A stretch of 15,289 nucleotides of DNA from Phoronis pallida (Eukaryota > Phoronida > Phoronidae). A model generated the notes under the pieces. That model saw only the letters and a list, made by a program, of their open reading frames with translations, did not search any database and was not told where the DNA came from. This document shows, in pieces, positions 1 to 7,327 of the stretch. Location: positions 1-15,289 of the forward strand of contig JAOXYC010015568.1 in assembly GCA_028565715.1 (NCBI GenBank), written 5' to 3'. How positions within the stretch are numbered: position 1 is the first letter of the stretch; each line of letters begins with the position of its first letter. The translations under genes and the position numbers were made by a program.

Positions 1-45
1 AAAAAAAGTTACATGTAACTTGATGGACAATTCTTCGTCATTTAC

Positions 46-181
46 CTTGCACATTCATCTATATCTATCTCGCAGTTAGCACCGTTATATCCAGCAACAC
101 ATGTACATGTATTGTTGTAGGCACCATCTACACACGTGGCATTGTTCTGGCAGCCATGACCTACACAACTGTCGTGGATAT
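46..181 (-). CDS. Gene 2 exon 10: EGF repeat 2 plus start of repeat 3
   Basis: Phase 1 in, phase 2 out, 136 nt. The codon G|AT with exon 9 gives CEIDIHDSC. It encodes [14 protein letters not shown] and [12 protein letters not shown], then EIDIDECA, which is the first cysteine of the next EGF. The final AG should be completed by C or T (Ser) in the next exon off the left edge. It matches 14299-14434 at 126 of 136 bases with identical protein. Confidence 0.95.
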
Positions 182-3100
182 CTGGAAAAACAGAAAATGG
201 TGAGGTAATGAACTTTTCACGATAATTGAAATATTTGGATGTAAAAGTCAAAAAGAAGATGAGGCCAACATGGAAGATGTTTTTGATCGGTTTAAAAAAA
301 TCTTCCTTACAAGAAAAGCTTATTCTATTGAGCGTTTTTCGTATAACGAAATAATCCCCTGTCACTCGTTGGCAACTCATTCAACAACTGTCCAATCATA
401 GCCACGAACACATAAAATAAAATAAAACGTCTATCATGTATCTTGCATATTGATCTATTCGAAAGAACATGTTTCATTTTCACTGAGCTGTACATGTACA
501 TGTATCCGCCCAATAAAAGTTCCCGGCCTTGTATTAGGCTCATGTGATATACATTGTAAAAACCAGTGCAACGTTGTTGTATTTTCAACTTAACACGTTT
601 AAACGAGGATCTGCTCCCAATTTATACTTATAAGGAAAGACATCGATTCCAACGATTATTTCCATTTTTTCATAGAATATTCTTCATAAATTGCAATTAT
701 CAGTTAAAAGTGATAGGTAGTAACCGAGTGTACATGTATATTTGCAAATATAAGACTAAAATGTGCTGTGAAGATAATGGCGGCCATCTTTGATTTATTG
801 TGCTGTTGGAGTATCCTAGTCTAGGAACGCTGCCAACATGAGTACAACACTCACAATCTTATAATATTTACCTATCTCACAATGAATACCGGAGAAGTAC
901 CCAGTCGGACATAAACATAGAAACTTGTCTTCCAGATTAACGCACGTGCCGTCATTTATGCACGGACCGCTCAGGCACTCGTCGTAATCTGTAATCAGCA
1001 AATATCTATTGAAGACAAATTTGGAGGATGAAATGGCTTTAATGTTATAACGTTTCTAATGAAATTCGGCATAGAAGTCGCTATTAATTACAGGATAGGA
1101 TACAAGCAGGCTCACAAACATCGAGCAGCCTCTTACTTCTCCGACCTGTTTCACAAACCCCTAATATAACCTTTTCTCACTATTAATTACCATCTTTCTA
1201 TTTCTTCAAATAACTGAAGATAACGTGATATTGCGGTGAAAAAATGTGATTTTGGCGGTGTGTGAAGCAGATTGGAGATGATAAGGGTGCTCTGTTTTTA
1301 TGAAGCTAATACTGTCCTATTCCTGAATTACACTGAATAATAATTATGAAATTGAGAATTTGTAAAAAAAAATGATTTACAGCTACATGTAGCTACTGCC
1401 ACGATTAATTATTAATCACGTGACTGGTAGTTTCAAGCATTCAATACACTCAACCCTTATTCAATAAATAGTTGTTGACTATAATTAGTCCAACCCGTTA
1501 CGCAATAATTCCAAAACCTAATGGAGATGTGAAGTTTATCTCAATCGTTTACAAACGTGCTGGATTTATTGTTGCGTGATGTTACACATGAGTGACATTG
1601 TGGAAATTGTTGACTTTATGTGGACTTGTTCAGAAAATAACACTGAACACAATGGATGTCAACCTCTAATTAAGCAATAAACAGCTTACCCCACGCTAAG
1701 ACATAAAAACATCGATAGTCGCTTGTTTTCCTATAAAACAAATGAATATAATGTGATTAATAGACTTGGTATAATTAGCCAATTAATCTATAATTCTTTT
1801 GTTTTACTATGAATATCCTATACAACCCCGGTAATCTAAGTGGTCATTGTATTGTTACTGGATTTTGCCTATTGTTACGATCACGCATCAATTCATTTCC
1901 AGTCGATTTTGTTCCCAAGTTGTCAATTATCAGTGACTCCAATGAATGTTTGCTACAGATTGCCTCCAAACAATATTACAAACTATTGGCCCCTATGATA
2001 TTGGTAAGGTTTGATGAATTTTTCAGAAAGTAACGGCAATTACAAATTATTTCAAGATAGTGTTGCTTTTTGCAATCTAATGAGTCTTAAGTTCATGTAA
2101 CTGGCAAATTAGATAGGAAGTTTTGTAATATCATGTTGGACGTTTTTAAACATTTTATGAATGGTCTTCAAATCTGGACTTTTTACTGGTCAACAAAGGT
2201 TTTGAAAGGTAAAAAAATGAAAATTCTGTAATGCATTTTAAAAAAAAAAAAATATCAGAATTTCACTTAAGAGAGTGAAAACGATGCTGATTTTATCCCC
2301 GCCCCCCCCAAAAAAAAAAATTAATCCTCTACAGATTTTTTTGTTATGCCTTTTTTAAAACTTGAACACTTAATAATATTAAGTGTTCAATTTATTATTA
2401 TATAAAAAAACGTTTGAAGGTAAAATCGCCGAAACAGCTACTTTAATATGCCTACCTAATTTGCAAGTCTGTAGGAATGTGTACAAGTCTAGAAATGTTT
2501 ACCAACTTACCCATTATCATCTTGTGCCATGACGCATATAATATTCTCTCCCTTCTGATCGGCGGTCGGCGTCCAGTACAGTGCGATGTATGTGTGGTCC
2601 GCACGTCCCTGGTCGTCGTCCCGGACGGAGGTCCGTAACAAGCCAGTCGGTGCGGACACAGAGTACGTGCCAACCCTACCGAAGAAAAAATATCTTGTTA
2701 TAAGTGGTCGTCATTGCTCGCAGAGTTTTTGATTCAATTTTCTAAAAAAAACCTTCTCTCCACATTTTTTCACGATTTGTGATTGCTTGTGATTGCTTGT
2801 CGACCTGTACCAAGCTCAGATTTGAAAACTTGATGTCGAAAATATTTGAAGTTAAAAACGACAAGACAGTTCCTTTAATATTTCCTAGAAACATTATGCA
2901 ATGTCATATAATTCATTGTAAGCCTACCTGACACTTGGATCTATTGGGTTGGTCGCGTAAATCTTTAGAATTAGATTGCCGTTAGGGGCCACGCGAAACT
3001 TCTCACCGTCTGCGGGCGTGGGACTTGTAAAGTTAGGTTTGGAATCGCAGGATACCACGTACTTTGGTGTTGTGATTAAAAACTGTATTTGACAAAAAAA

Positions 3101-6100
3101 ACATTATCATGAATAAAGGCACTTTGTAGGATTTCTGGCAGTTTTAAGTATTGCGTAACATGTATGCACATGCAGATATCTAATATTCATTTCACATTTT
3201 CACTGTAAAATATAGTCGTCGGCAGTTGATCGTGTTCAAAGGAGACAATTGCTTTTTCAATGAGGAAACCAATTTAACAAGACGGGCTCGAGGCAGGTGT
3301 GATAATAACACCAACTTTATATCGAAGACAGAATAATCAAGTTATTGGGCTTCTTCCTGCAATGAAAATCAACGTTCACCAGCTACATTTCAATAGTATT
3401 ATAAAGCTTTCACATTATATTTAAATGTAGTCTACAAATTATTAAGAATCTGTTTCTCCATAAATGACGAATTACCTGTAGGGGGACAGTACTCAGTTCA
3501 TTGGCGGTTGTCTTGGTAACGCCACCAACAGTTATGGTTTCTCTTGGGTAGTCAATGATCATCAAGGACGCTACGTACCAGCCGTCCTCTTCAAATCCCT
3601 CTCCTGTACCGGCTTTGAAATCTATTGAACAGGTTTCCTGAAGCAACATTTTCTCTCATTTATTTCACCCGCAACATTTCACTTTCGTACAACAAAATTA
3701 GTATTGTTCTCTTAAATCCTCAGTGTCAGCGATAAGATTTATCGTGAATGTCAAAAAGATTAGGCCTTTCAGAAGCCCAGAAAGTGCTCAACTTCAACAG
3801 GTATGTGTCGACAATCTAAAAAAAATGCTCGCCATCTTGGATTTTCCAGTGGCCAATCGGAGGGATTTTTCTTGTTAACCTTCTACAACAAGTGTGCCAA
3901 ATTTAGTGCTTGCATCATTATTTGCAGAATTCTTAAGCAGCTCTGTTAAAACTTGTGTTCGACTCATTTCTTAATCATTTATATCACCTGGTCTAGTGTT
4001 GCCCCTGGTAACGCACTACATGCGCTTGCGCACTCGCCACCCGTAGCCCACCTACACTTGACTACGTCACCGTCCGGATCTACTAGAGGTATCGTCAGCT
4101 TGGAGTCACATGAAAATTGATACCTGTAAGAAACCCATGGATACAACAACATATCAAAATCTTTAAAATTATGCAGACACTGTGAAAAATCAATTGATGC
4201 AAAAATCAACTGTAAATTTTTTATTTACTCTGGAAAAAAAGTAACAAGCTTATAAGAATTGACACCTGATATTTGTTTGTGTCGATTGATTTTAAAACTT
4301 CAGCGAGTTCTAGATAGAATTCAAACATGAATCCGCCCACCTGAATACGGGTTTGCTGGCGGTGGTTGGGCTGCTGTTAGGATGTCCAGTATCACTACGC
4401 GCACGCAAATCCACTGTCGTGGTTATTGACCAAAACCCGGCAGTGACGCTACTCAATGAGCGCCAGTTGTTACCCTTAAATCTAAAAAAGAGTCATTGAT
4501 AATACATGAAGACAAGTGTGCAAAAATGCAAGCCATTTTGTAAATCATCATCTATCGTTGGAAAGTTCTTAAAGATGCATAAGCCATATGACCATAAAAG
4601 TCATAAAAACAAATTGCAGGGAACATCGTTGCACTTGTTGTACTCTAATTGTATAAACCTTAGACATACAGCAAATATTTTTGAAAACATTTAAAGTGGC
4701 AAAAATGACTTTTTACAGATTGAAACTTAAAGTAGGAAAAACGACCATTTCCACAGTGGATAGTACTCCATTTTAACAAATGAATTTGGTGTCAGTATGT
4801 CGAATTCAATGTTACAGTAACATTGAGTTCTGTTTCTATTTCCACTACCAATCTTCCTAAAAGAGAAACTCTTAGCCTGTTAATTTCACGATTTGTTTTA
4901 CAAAATAGAGAGGTGTCTATCATGTGACACAGATCACATGACTTATTAAAATAAGATTAAACGAACTTTCGTATGCCCTTTAACTTATGCTCTGGCAAGG
5001 CAACACTAGTTATTTTAGGCTCTAAAAGAAAATCAGGAACGCATTCAAAATAATTTGTGAATTCAAAAATTATGGGATATTCTAAGTATGGTGCATGCAC
5101 TTCTGAATAAGGAAGTTTAACTTCACTTTATTTTTATCACGCTTTTATGGTCATGAATAAGGCTCATTTTGCATCTTTAATCATTTGATTACAGTATCTA
5201 ATCTAATGTGTTCGACTGCTTTCAAACATTTTTATTTCAAATTAAGACAACAAATTTGTCACTGGAAAAAAATGAAGAAATTAAGATAAAAAACGCAGAG
5301 AATATTTAAACACTCCTTATTACCCGACTTCTATATTGTGATCCGAGTCAAATGTATGAGTAAAGCTGTTTTCTCCCTGCTCGAAGTTTTCATCAATATT
5401 ATACGATGTAATCCAGTAATCCTGAGGGGCAAGTGTGGCTTGTGTACTACAGCCTGAGTAACATTTCCAGCTCCCAAGACTACGAACCCCGTACGTGTTC
5501 AGTTTTGTATCATCGCATGTCGTACCACACGGACCTCGCCCGATCACCCAGCCCGCTTTCCAGAAGAATGTCGCCTAGAGCGATGTGATAAAGTGGTTGA
5601 AATTAATATTTAACTTTTGAAAATCTTTACGCACATTTCATTTACAGACATCTTAATCACCTACGTGTAACTAGTAATTTAACTAGATTTGTAGTTGGTT
5701 GCCAGTTTTTTGCTTCAAATGAATATCATAGGGTCACAATAATGCATTGCGTTTTAAACGATTTTTTTAGCAATGAAACATTTCAGATAATGTAAAAAAA
5801 AAATTAAGGTATTCCTCCGCCAGACAATCTATAAAAATGAGAGTTTCCTAAAATAATATGAAAAGGGAAGATTTCTCAGGTTTAACGTTGCTAATGTGAC
5901 GCTTCACAGTCGTTTGAACAAATTTAAGCCGTTGAAATGCGTCAATACAAATTGAGAAACGTTACGATTGAAGTATTAGTTGAATTTTTATCACTTTTTG
6001 CCAGTAAAAGCATACATTTATTTGTATTGAATTTTTATCATAGAAATAATTCAGACATACCGTTTTAGCCTTCGTTTTGGAAGATTTCCATGAAATTGTT

Positions 6101-6189
6101 GCACCGTTAAAATGGGCACTGTCTGTTTTGTGCACCACATGAAAGACATAACAGCATAGCAGTACAAAGCTCCGAAAACCGGTCTCCAT
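46..6189 (-). CDS. Gene 2 (5' part): secreted/membrane protein with HFxGxTISW N-terminal module, two beta-sandwich modules and EGF repeats
   Basis: Predicted spliced CDS, 10 exons in window: 6189-6061, 5574-5324, 4481-4341, 4123-3988, 3637-3476, 3082-2928, 2675-2511, 1730-1690, 988-872, 181-46 (1433 nt, 477 complete codons). All introns are GT..AG and every junction keeps phase. Residues 1-25 are a signal peptide (METGFRSFVLLCCYVF...TDSA). HFNGATISWK then opens a module of about 145 residues. Residues 174-273 hold DPDGDVVKCRWA, CSALPGATLD and DGWYVASLMIIDYP. A second similar module ends in CVMAQDDNG and CFYVLAW near residue 393, followed by two EGF repeats. I recognise this N-terminal arrangement from uncharacterised invertebrate extracellular proteins but know no assigned function. 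The gene continues beyond the left edge; from the paralogue, more EGF repeats and a TM segment are expected (inference). Confidence 0.88.
182..871 (-). other. Gene 2 intron between EGF repeats 1 and 2
   Basis: 690 bases. About 632-870 aligns with 14645-14864 of gene 1, including catcgattccaacga and ggccatctttgattt; the middle (about 210-630) has no counterpart in the shorter gene 1 intron. No gene seen. Confidence 0.75.
872..988 (-). CDS. Gene 2 exon 9: EGF repeat 1
   Basis: Phase 1 to 1, 117 nt. It encodes [15 protein letters not shown], then [19 protein letters not shown] and HCEI: six EGF cysteines, an acidic calcium-type start, O-glucose (CLSGPC) and O-fucose (CINDGTC) consensus sites and the Asn/Asp hydroxylation pattern. 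It matches 14866-14982 at 113 of 117 bases, all four differences synonymous. Confidence 0.95.
989..1689 (-). other. Gene 2 intron, no other feature
   Basis: AT-rich. The first 48 bases beside the EGF exon match the same place in gene 1; the rest shows nothing recognisable. Confidence 0.7.
1690..1730 (-). CDS. Gene 2 exon 8: 41-nt microexon completing module 2
   Basis: Inferred because exon 7 ends in phase 2 while the first EGF exon needs phase 1. Between them lies ttttatag|G...TGGG|gtaagc, 41 nt, exactly phase 2 in and phase 1 out, with no stop. It encodes (G)KTSDYRCFYVLAW(D), giving AQDDNGKTSDYRCFYVLAW and then DYDEC. The S..RCF..L ending is what the module type is expected to show. Too short for ordinary ORF finding. 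Confidence 0.8.
1731..2510 (-). other. Gene 2 intron with homopolymers and palindrome
   Basis: Holds a 13-base A run near 2240, an adjoining C run and A run near 2300-2320, and the palindrome at 2362-2390. No gene seen. Confidence 0.7.
2362..2390. repeat. 29-base near-perfect palindrome
   Basis: TTGAACACTTAATA and its exact reverse complement flank a single central A. It is AT-rich and could extrude as a cruciform. It lies in the gene 2 intron 1731-2510, next to long A and C homopolymer runs. Confidence 0.9.
2511..2675 (-). CDS. Gene 2 exon 7: second half of beta-sandwich module 2
   Basis: Phase 2 in and out. The split codon AG|G gives Arg. It encodes VGTYSVSAPTGLLRTSVRDD, HTYIALYWTPTADQKGENI and ICVMAQDDN, ending in GG before gtaagttgg. 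The YWTPT..Q.G...IC..AQD phrase is characteristic of extracellular beta-sandwich repeats. The GC-rich third positions contrast with the AT-rich introns on both sides. Confidence 0.9.
2928..3082 (-). CDS. Gene 2 exon 6: first half of beta-sandwich module 2
   Basis: Phase 0 in, phase 2 out. It encodes FLITTPKYVVSCDSKPNFTS, PTPADGEKFRVAPNGNL and ILKIYATNPIDPSV. The CDSKP.F..PTPADG phrase marks the start of the second module, and NFT is a sequon. Exon 5's final VPLQ joins smoothly to FLITT. Confidence 0.9.
3083..3475 (-). other. Gene 2 intron, nothing recognised
   Basis: 393 AT-rich bases between exons 5 and 6; no repeat or motif stands out. Confidence 0.7.
3476..3637 (-). CDS. Gene 2 exon 5: second half of beta-sandwich module 1
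   Basis: Phase 0 to 0, 54 codons. It begins ETCSIDFKAGTGEGFEEDGW and continues YVASLMIIDYP, ITVGGVTKTTANELSTVPLQ. The GWY..(S/A)L.I.D.P pattern is the typical closing strand of this module. The donor is CAG|GTAATT and the acceptor ttgcttcag. Confidence 0.92.
3638..3987 (-). other. Gene 2 intron, nothing recognised
   Basis: 350 bases within beta-sandwich module 1. It contains an isolated tcgccatcttggat word resembling a YY1-type motif and nothing else of note. Confidence 0.65.
3988..4123 (-). CDS. Gene 2 exon 4: first half of beta-sandwich module 1
   Basis: Phase 2 in, phase 0 out. The split codon AG|G restores Arg, giving KPVFRYQFSCDSK across the junction. It encodes LTIPLVDPDGDVVKCRWA, then ECASACSALPGATLDQ. 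The DPDGD acidic loop resembles calcium-binding loops of cadherin- or Ig-like repeats (inference). The four cysteines after the loop probably pair within the module. Confidence 0.92.
4341..4481 (-). CDS. Gene 2 exon 3: end of N-terminal module
   Basis: Phase 2 in and out, with a strong pyrimidine-tract acceptor (ctcttttttag) and a gtgggc donor. It encodes GFKGNNWRSLSSVTAGFWSI, then TTVDLRARSDTGHPNSSP and TTASKPVF. The RSDTG.PNSSP..ASKP stretch is a conserved-looking signature of this protein type, recalled from homologous invertebrate proteins and not checked by search. It carries one N-glycosylation sequon (NSS). Confidence 0.9.
4806..4826. repeat. 21-base perfect palindrome
   Basis: TCAATGTTAC and its exact reverse complement flank one A, in the gene 2 intron 4482-5323. 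The outer half TTCAATG fits the Sox-type word WWCAAWG, so paired Sox sites are one possible reading. Confidence 0.85.
4920..4941. promoter_or_regulatory. Inverted pair of TCATGTGA (M-box/E-box-like) words
   Basis: TCATGTGA at 4920-4927 and TCACATGA at 4934-4941, 6 bases apart. TCATGTGA matches the MiT/TFE bHLH-zip site. It is intronic and the function is inferred from the motif only. Confidence 0.25.
5324..5574 (-). CDS. Gene 2 exon 2: cysteine-containing N-terminal module
   Basis: Phase 0 in, phase 2 out, 83 codons, acceptor ctctag and donor gtaata. It encodes ATFFWKAGWVIGRGPC, then CGTTCDD, SWKCYSGC and the sequence DYWITSYNIDENFEQGENSF. Five cysteines suggest disulfides. It directly extends the HFNGATISW segment of exon 1 and contains no recognisable catalytic motif. 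Confidence 0.9.
5575..6060 (-). other. Gene 2 first coding intron, nothing recognised
   Basis: 486 AT-rich bases. First introns often carry control elements, but none is recognised here. Confidence 0.7.
6061..6189 (-). CDS. Gene 2 exon 1: start codon, signal peptide, HFNGATISW
   Basis: The ATG at 6189-6187 is the first ATG in this frame and has a good context (gaaATGG). The 43 codons give a hydrophobic leader (FVLLCCYVFHVV) and a likely cleavage after TDSA, so the mature protein would begin HFNGATISWK. The exon ends in phase 0 at a GTATGT donor. An AG 5 bases before the ATG could be the acceptor of a 5'-UTR intron, but its pyrimidine tract is weak. Confidence 0.88.
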
Positions 6190-6417
6190 TTCACCTGTAC
6201 GTATGTACGTGAACCAACTGAGATGCAAACTTTTGGGGGACTGAGGCTCGATTGGGAGATATCGATCTTTTGTTCAATAACGGTCAGCCCGTGAACAAAT
6301 GTCATTGATTAAAAATCAGCTGATTTTAGTTGGATGTCATTGACCATTGACGCAATTTGATGCAATATCATGGATTGATTGCCGATTTGAATTAACTTAT
6401 AGATCGCGAGAAAATGT

Positions 6418-6450
6418 CGAAGAGACCTGGGTTCGATTCCTGGTCGGGTC
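6418..6450 (+). repeat. tRNA-like 3' end (Pol III B box), probable SINE remnant
   Basis: GGTTCGATTCC at 6430-6440 is a perfect B box, flanked by a T-stem (ctggg/cctgg with wobble pairs) and followed by tcgggtca, like a tRNA acceptor 3' strand. No matching 5' acceptor, D arm or A box is visible upstream, so it is not an intact tRNA gene. A decayed tRNA-derived SINE is the likeliest source. Confidence 0.45.
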
Positions 6451-6523
6451 AGAATTTTACTGTCCTTTCAAAATTTATCTTGTTATTTTGATTTTTTTTG
6501 TTCGTTTGTGGATGTTTTTCTGA

Positions 6524-6557
6524 CTGGCAATAATGCGCGTTGGCGCATTATTGCCAG
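6524..6557. repeat. Perfect 15-bp inverted repeat (hairpin)
   Basis: CTGGCAATAATGCGC at 6524-6538 and its exact reverse complement at 6543-6557, separated by gttg. It is the strongest stem in the intergenic region. It could be a remnant of a foldback element, an RNA hairpin in the gene 2 5' region, or a paired protein site. Confidence 0.85.
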
Positions 6558-6732
6558 CTTTTTGACGCACTTTAGCCGCTCTTTTGTCTAGGTGTATTTC
6601 TGGCAGAAAAGCGCCTAGTCGTACTTCTGTCTGTTTTTCTTTGCAATATACTGTAACTAGAATCAGCAACGTTAAAGCTAACGTACATTTGAGATCCAAC
6701 CATGTCTGCTAGTCAAATAAGAAGGTAAGACC

Positions 6733-6897
6733 AACTACAAACTAATAAAAAATCTGATTATCAGAGCGCATATGAACAACTTCATATTTAAAATTAAGAC
6801 TTTTCGCTTTATTTCTTTAAAGCATTATCAATTACAGAACAGTTAAAAACATGACTTGCTTGTAGAACAGTCAGTGGTAGAAAACTACAAACTAATA
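6733..6897. repeat. 15-bp direct repeat, 150-base spacing
   Basis: AACTACAAACTAATA occurs at 6733-6747 and again at 6883-6897, across the 3' end of gene 1. The interval is about one nucleosome. No element between the copies is recognised. Confidence 0.5.
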
Positions 6898-7010
6898 GTT
6901 CTTGGAACTTGTGTGTCTTAATTTGGGCATTAATTTATAATTGTAAATAGCTTAAAGCCTAAGTCATTTTACAAAATTCTCATTTAAAACACCAGGGGTG
7001 TGATGAGACT
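6791..7010 (-). other. Gene 1 3' UTR
   Basis: AT-rich sequence from the TGA to about 20 bases beyond the AATAAA at 6813-6808. The exact cleavage site is estimated, not seen. Confidence 0.6.
6808..6813 (-). terminator. Poly(A) signal AATAAA of gene 1
   Basis: Canonical AATAAA on the minus strand, about 200 bases after the gene 1 stop. A T/G-rich stretch (gaagttgttc) lies about 30-40 bases downstream, as expected for cleavage factors. Confidence 0.65.
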
Positions 7011-7327
7011 TCACAGACTTGAAATGAAGGCATTCAAAGAATATTCTGAATCCATTCGTTCAGGTTTTTCATCCACATGTTCATTTGTTTCCGGTTCCGT
7101 TGTAGTCTCTTCAGTGCTCTCCAACGTTGGTTCTACACTCCCTGGTGAAGCTTGTCCGTCATACAAATTTCTCAAAAGATTTTTGTCCAAACTACTGGCT
7201 ATGCTCGTCGAAAACATAGTAGATTTTAAAGTGCTCGCCGATTTGATATATCGTTGATGTTCCACGTGGCCACAGTGGCTGCACGTGGTCAAAGGATGGA
7301 TATTCGAAGACATTTTCCTCGCGTGCA
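7011..7327 (-). CDS. Gene 1 last exon: cytoplasmic tail and stop
   Basis: Phase 1 in: G|TG gives Val and completes the helix (WAV). HARK follows, a positively charged stop-transfer, then [17 protein letters not shown], a Ser/Thr stretch ([19 protein letters not shown]), an acidic stretch ([21 protein letters not shown]) and the C-terminus NAFISSL. The TGA is at 7013-7011. The acceptor is attatattccag. Low hydrophobicity and the acidic Ser/Thr content fit an intracellular tail. Confidence 0.88.

Larger units (their letters stand above)
4482..5323 (-). other. Gene 2 intron with palindromic motifs
   Basis: The longest gene 2 intron in the window (842 bases). Holds the palindrome at 4806-4826 and the inverted TCATGTGA pair at 4920-4941. 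The plus-strand frame at 4506-4694 has no protein-like features. Confidence 0.7.
6190..6790 (-). promoter_or_regulatory. Intergenic region with gene 2 promoter/5' UTR
   Basis: About 600 bases between the inferred gene 1 cleavage site and the gene 2 ATG must hold the gene 2 promoter unless a distant first exon exists. A TATA-like ctataag (minus strand, near 6398-6404) is the only core element I see and it is weak. The region also holds a 15-bp hairpin (6524-6557) and a tRNA-like B box (6430-6440). Confidence 0.4.

Noticed and set aside
42-380. 112-codon continuous frame over EGF repeat 2
   Set aside because: Only 181-46 is coding; the upstream part is intron read-through past a clear acceptor.
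1809-2033. 74-codon plus-strand frame
   Set aside because: Intronic, AT-rich composition, no recognisable protein feature.
5962-6228. Gene 2 start further upstream at 6228
   Set aside because: That codon is TTG; the ATG at 6189 has good context and leaves a normal-length signal peptide.
6418-6450. A functional tRNA gene
   Set aside because: Only the T arm and acceptor 3' strand are present; no A box, D arm or pairing 5' acceptor.
6475-6699. Minus-strand frame that looks like a secreted peptide precursor (DLKCTLALTLLILVTVYC then dibasic KR)
   Set aside because: It begins with TTG, not ATG; the only nearby ATG (CATGG) is in another frame and an in-frame TAG lies just upstream. It runs through the perfect hairpin. 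The leader-like look is probably chance.
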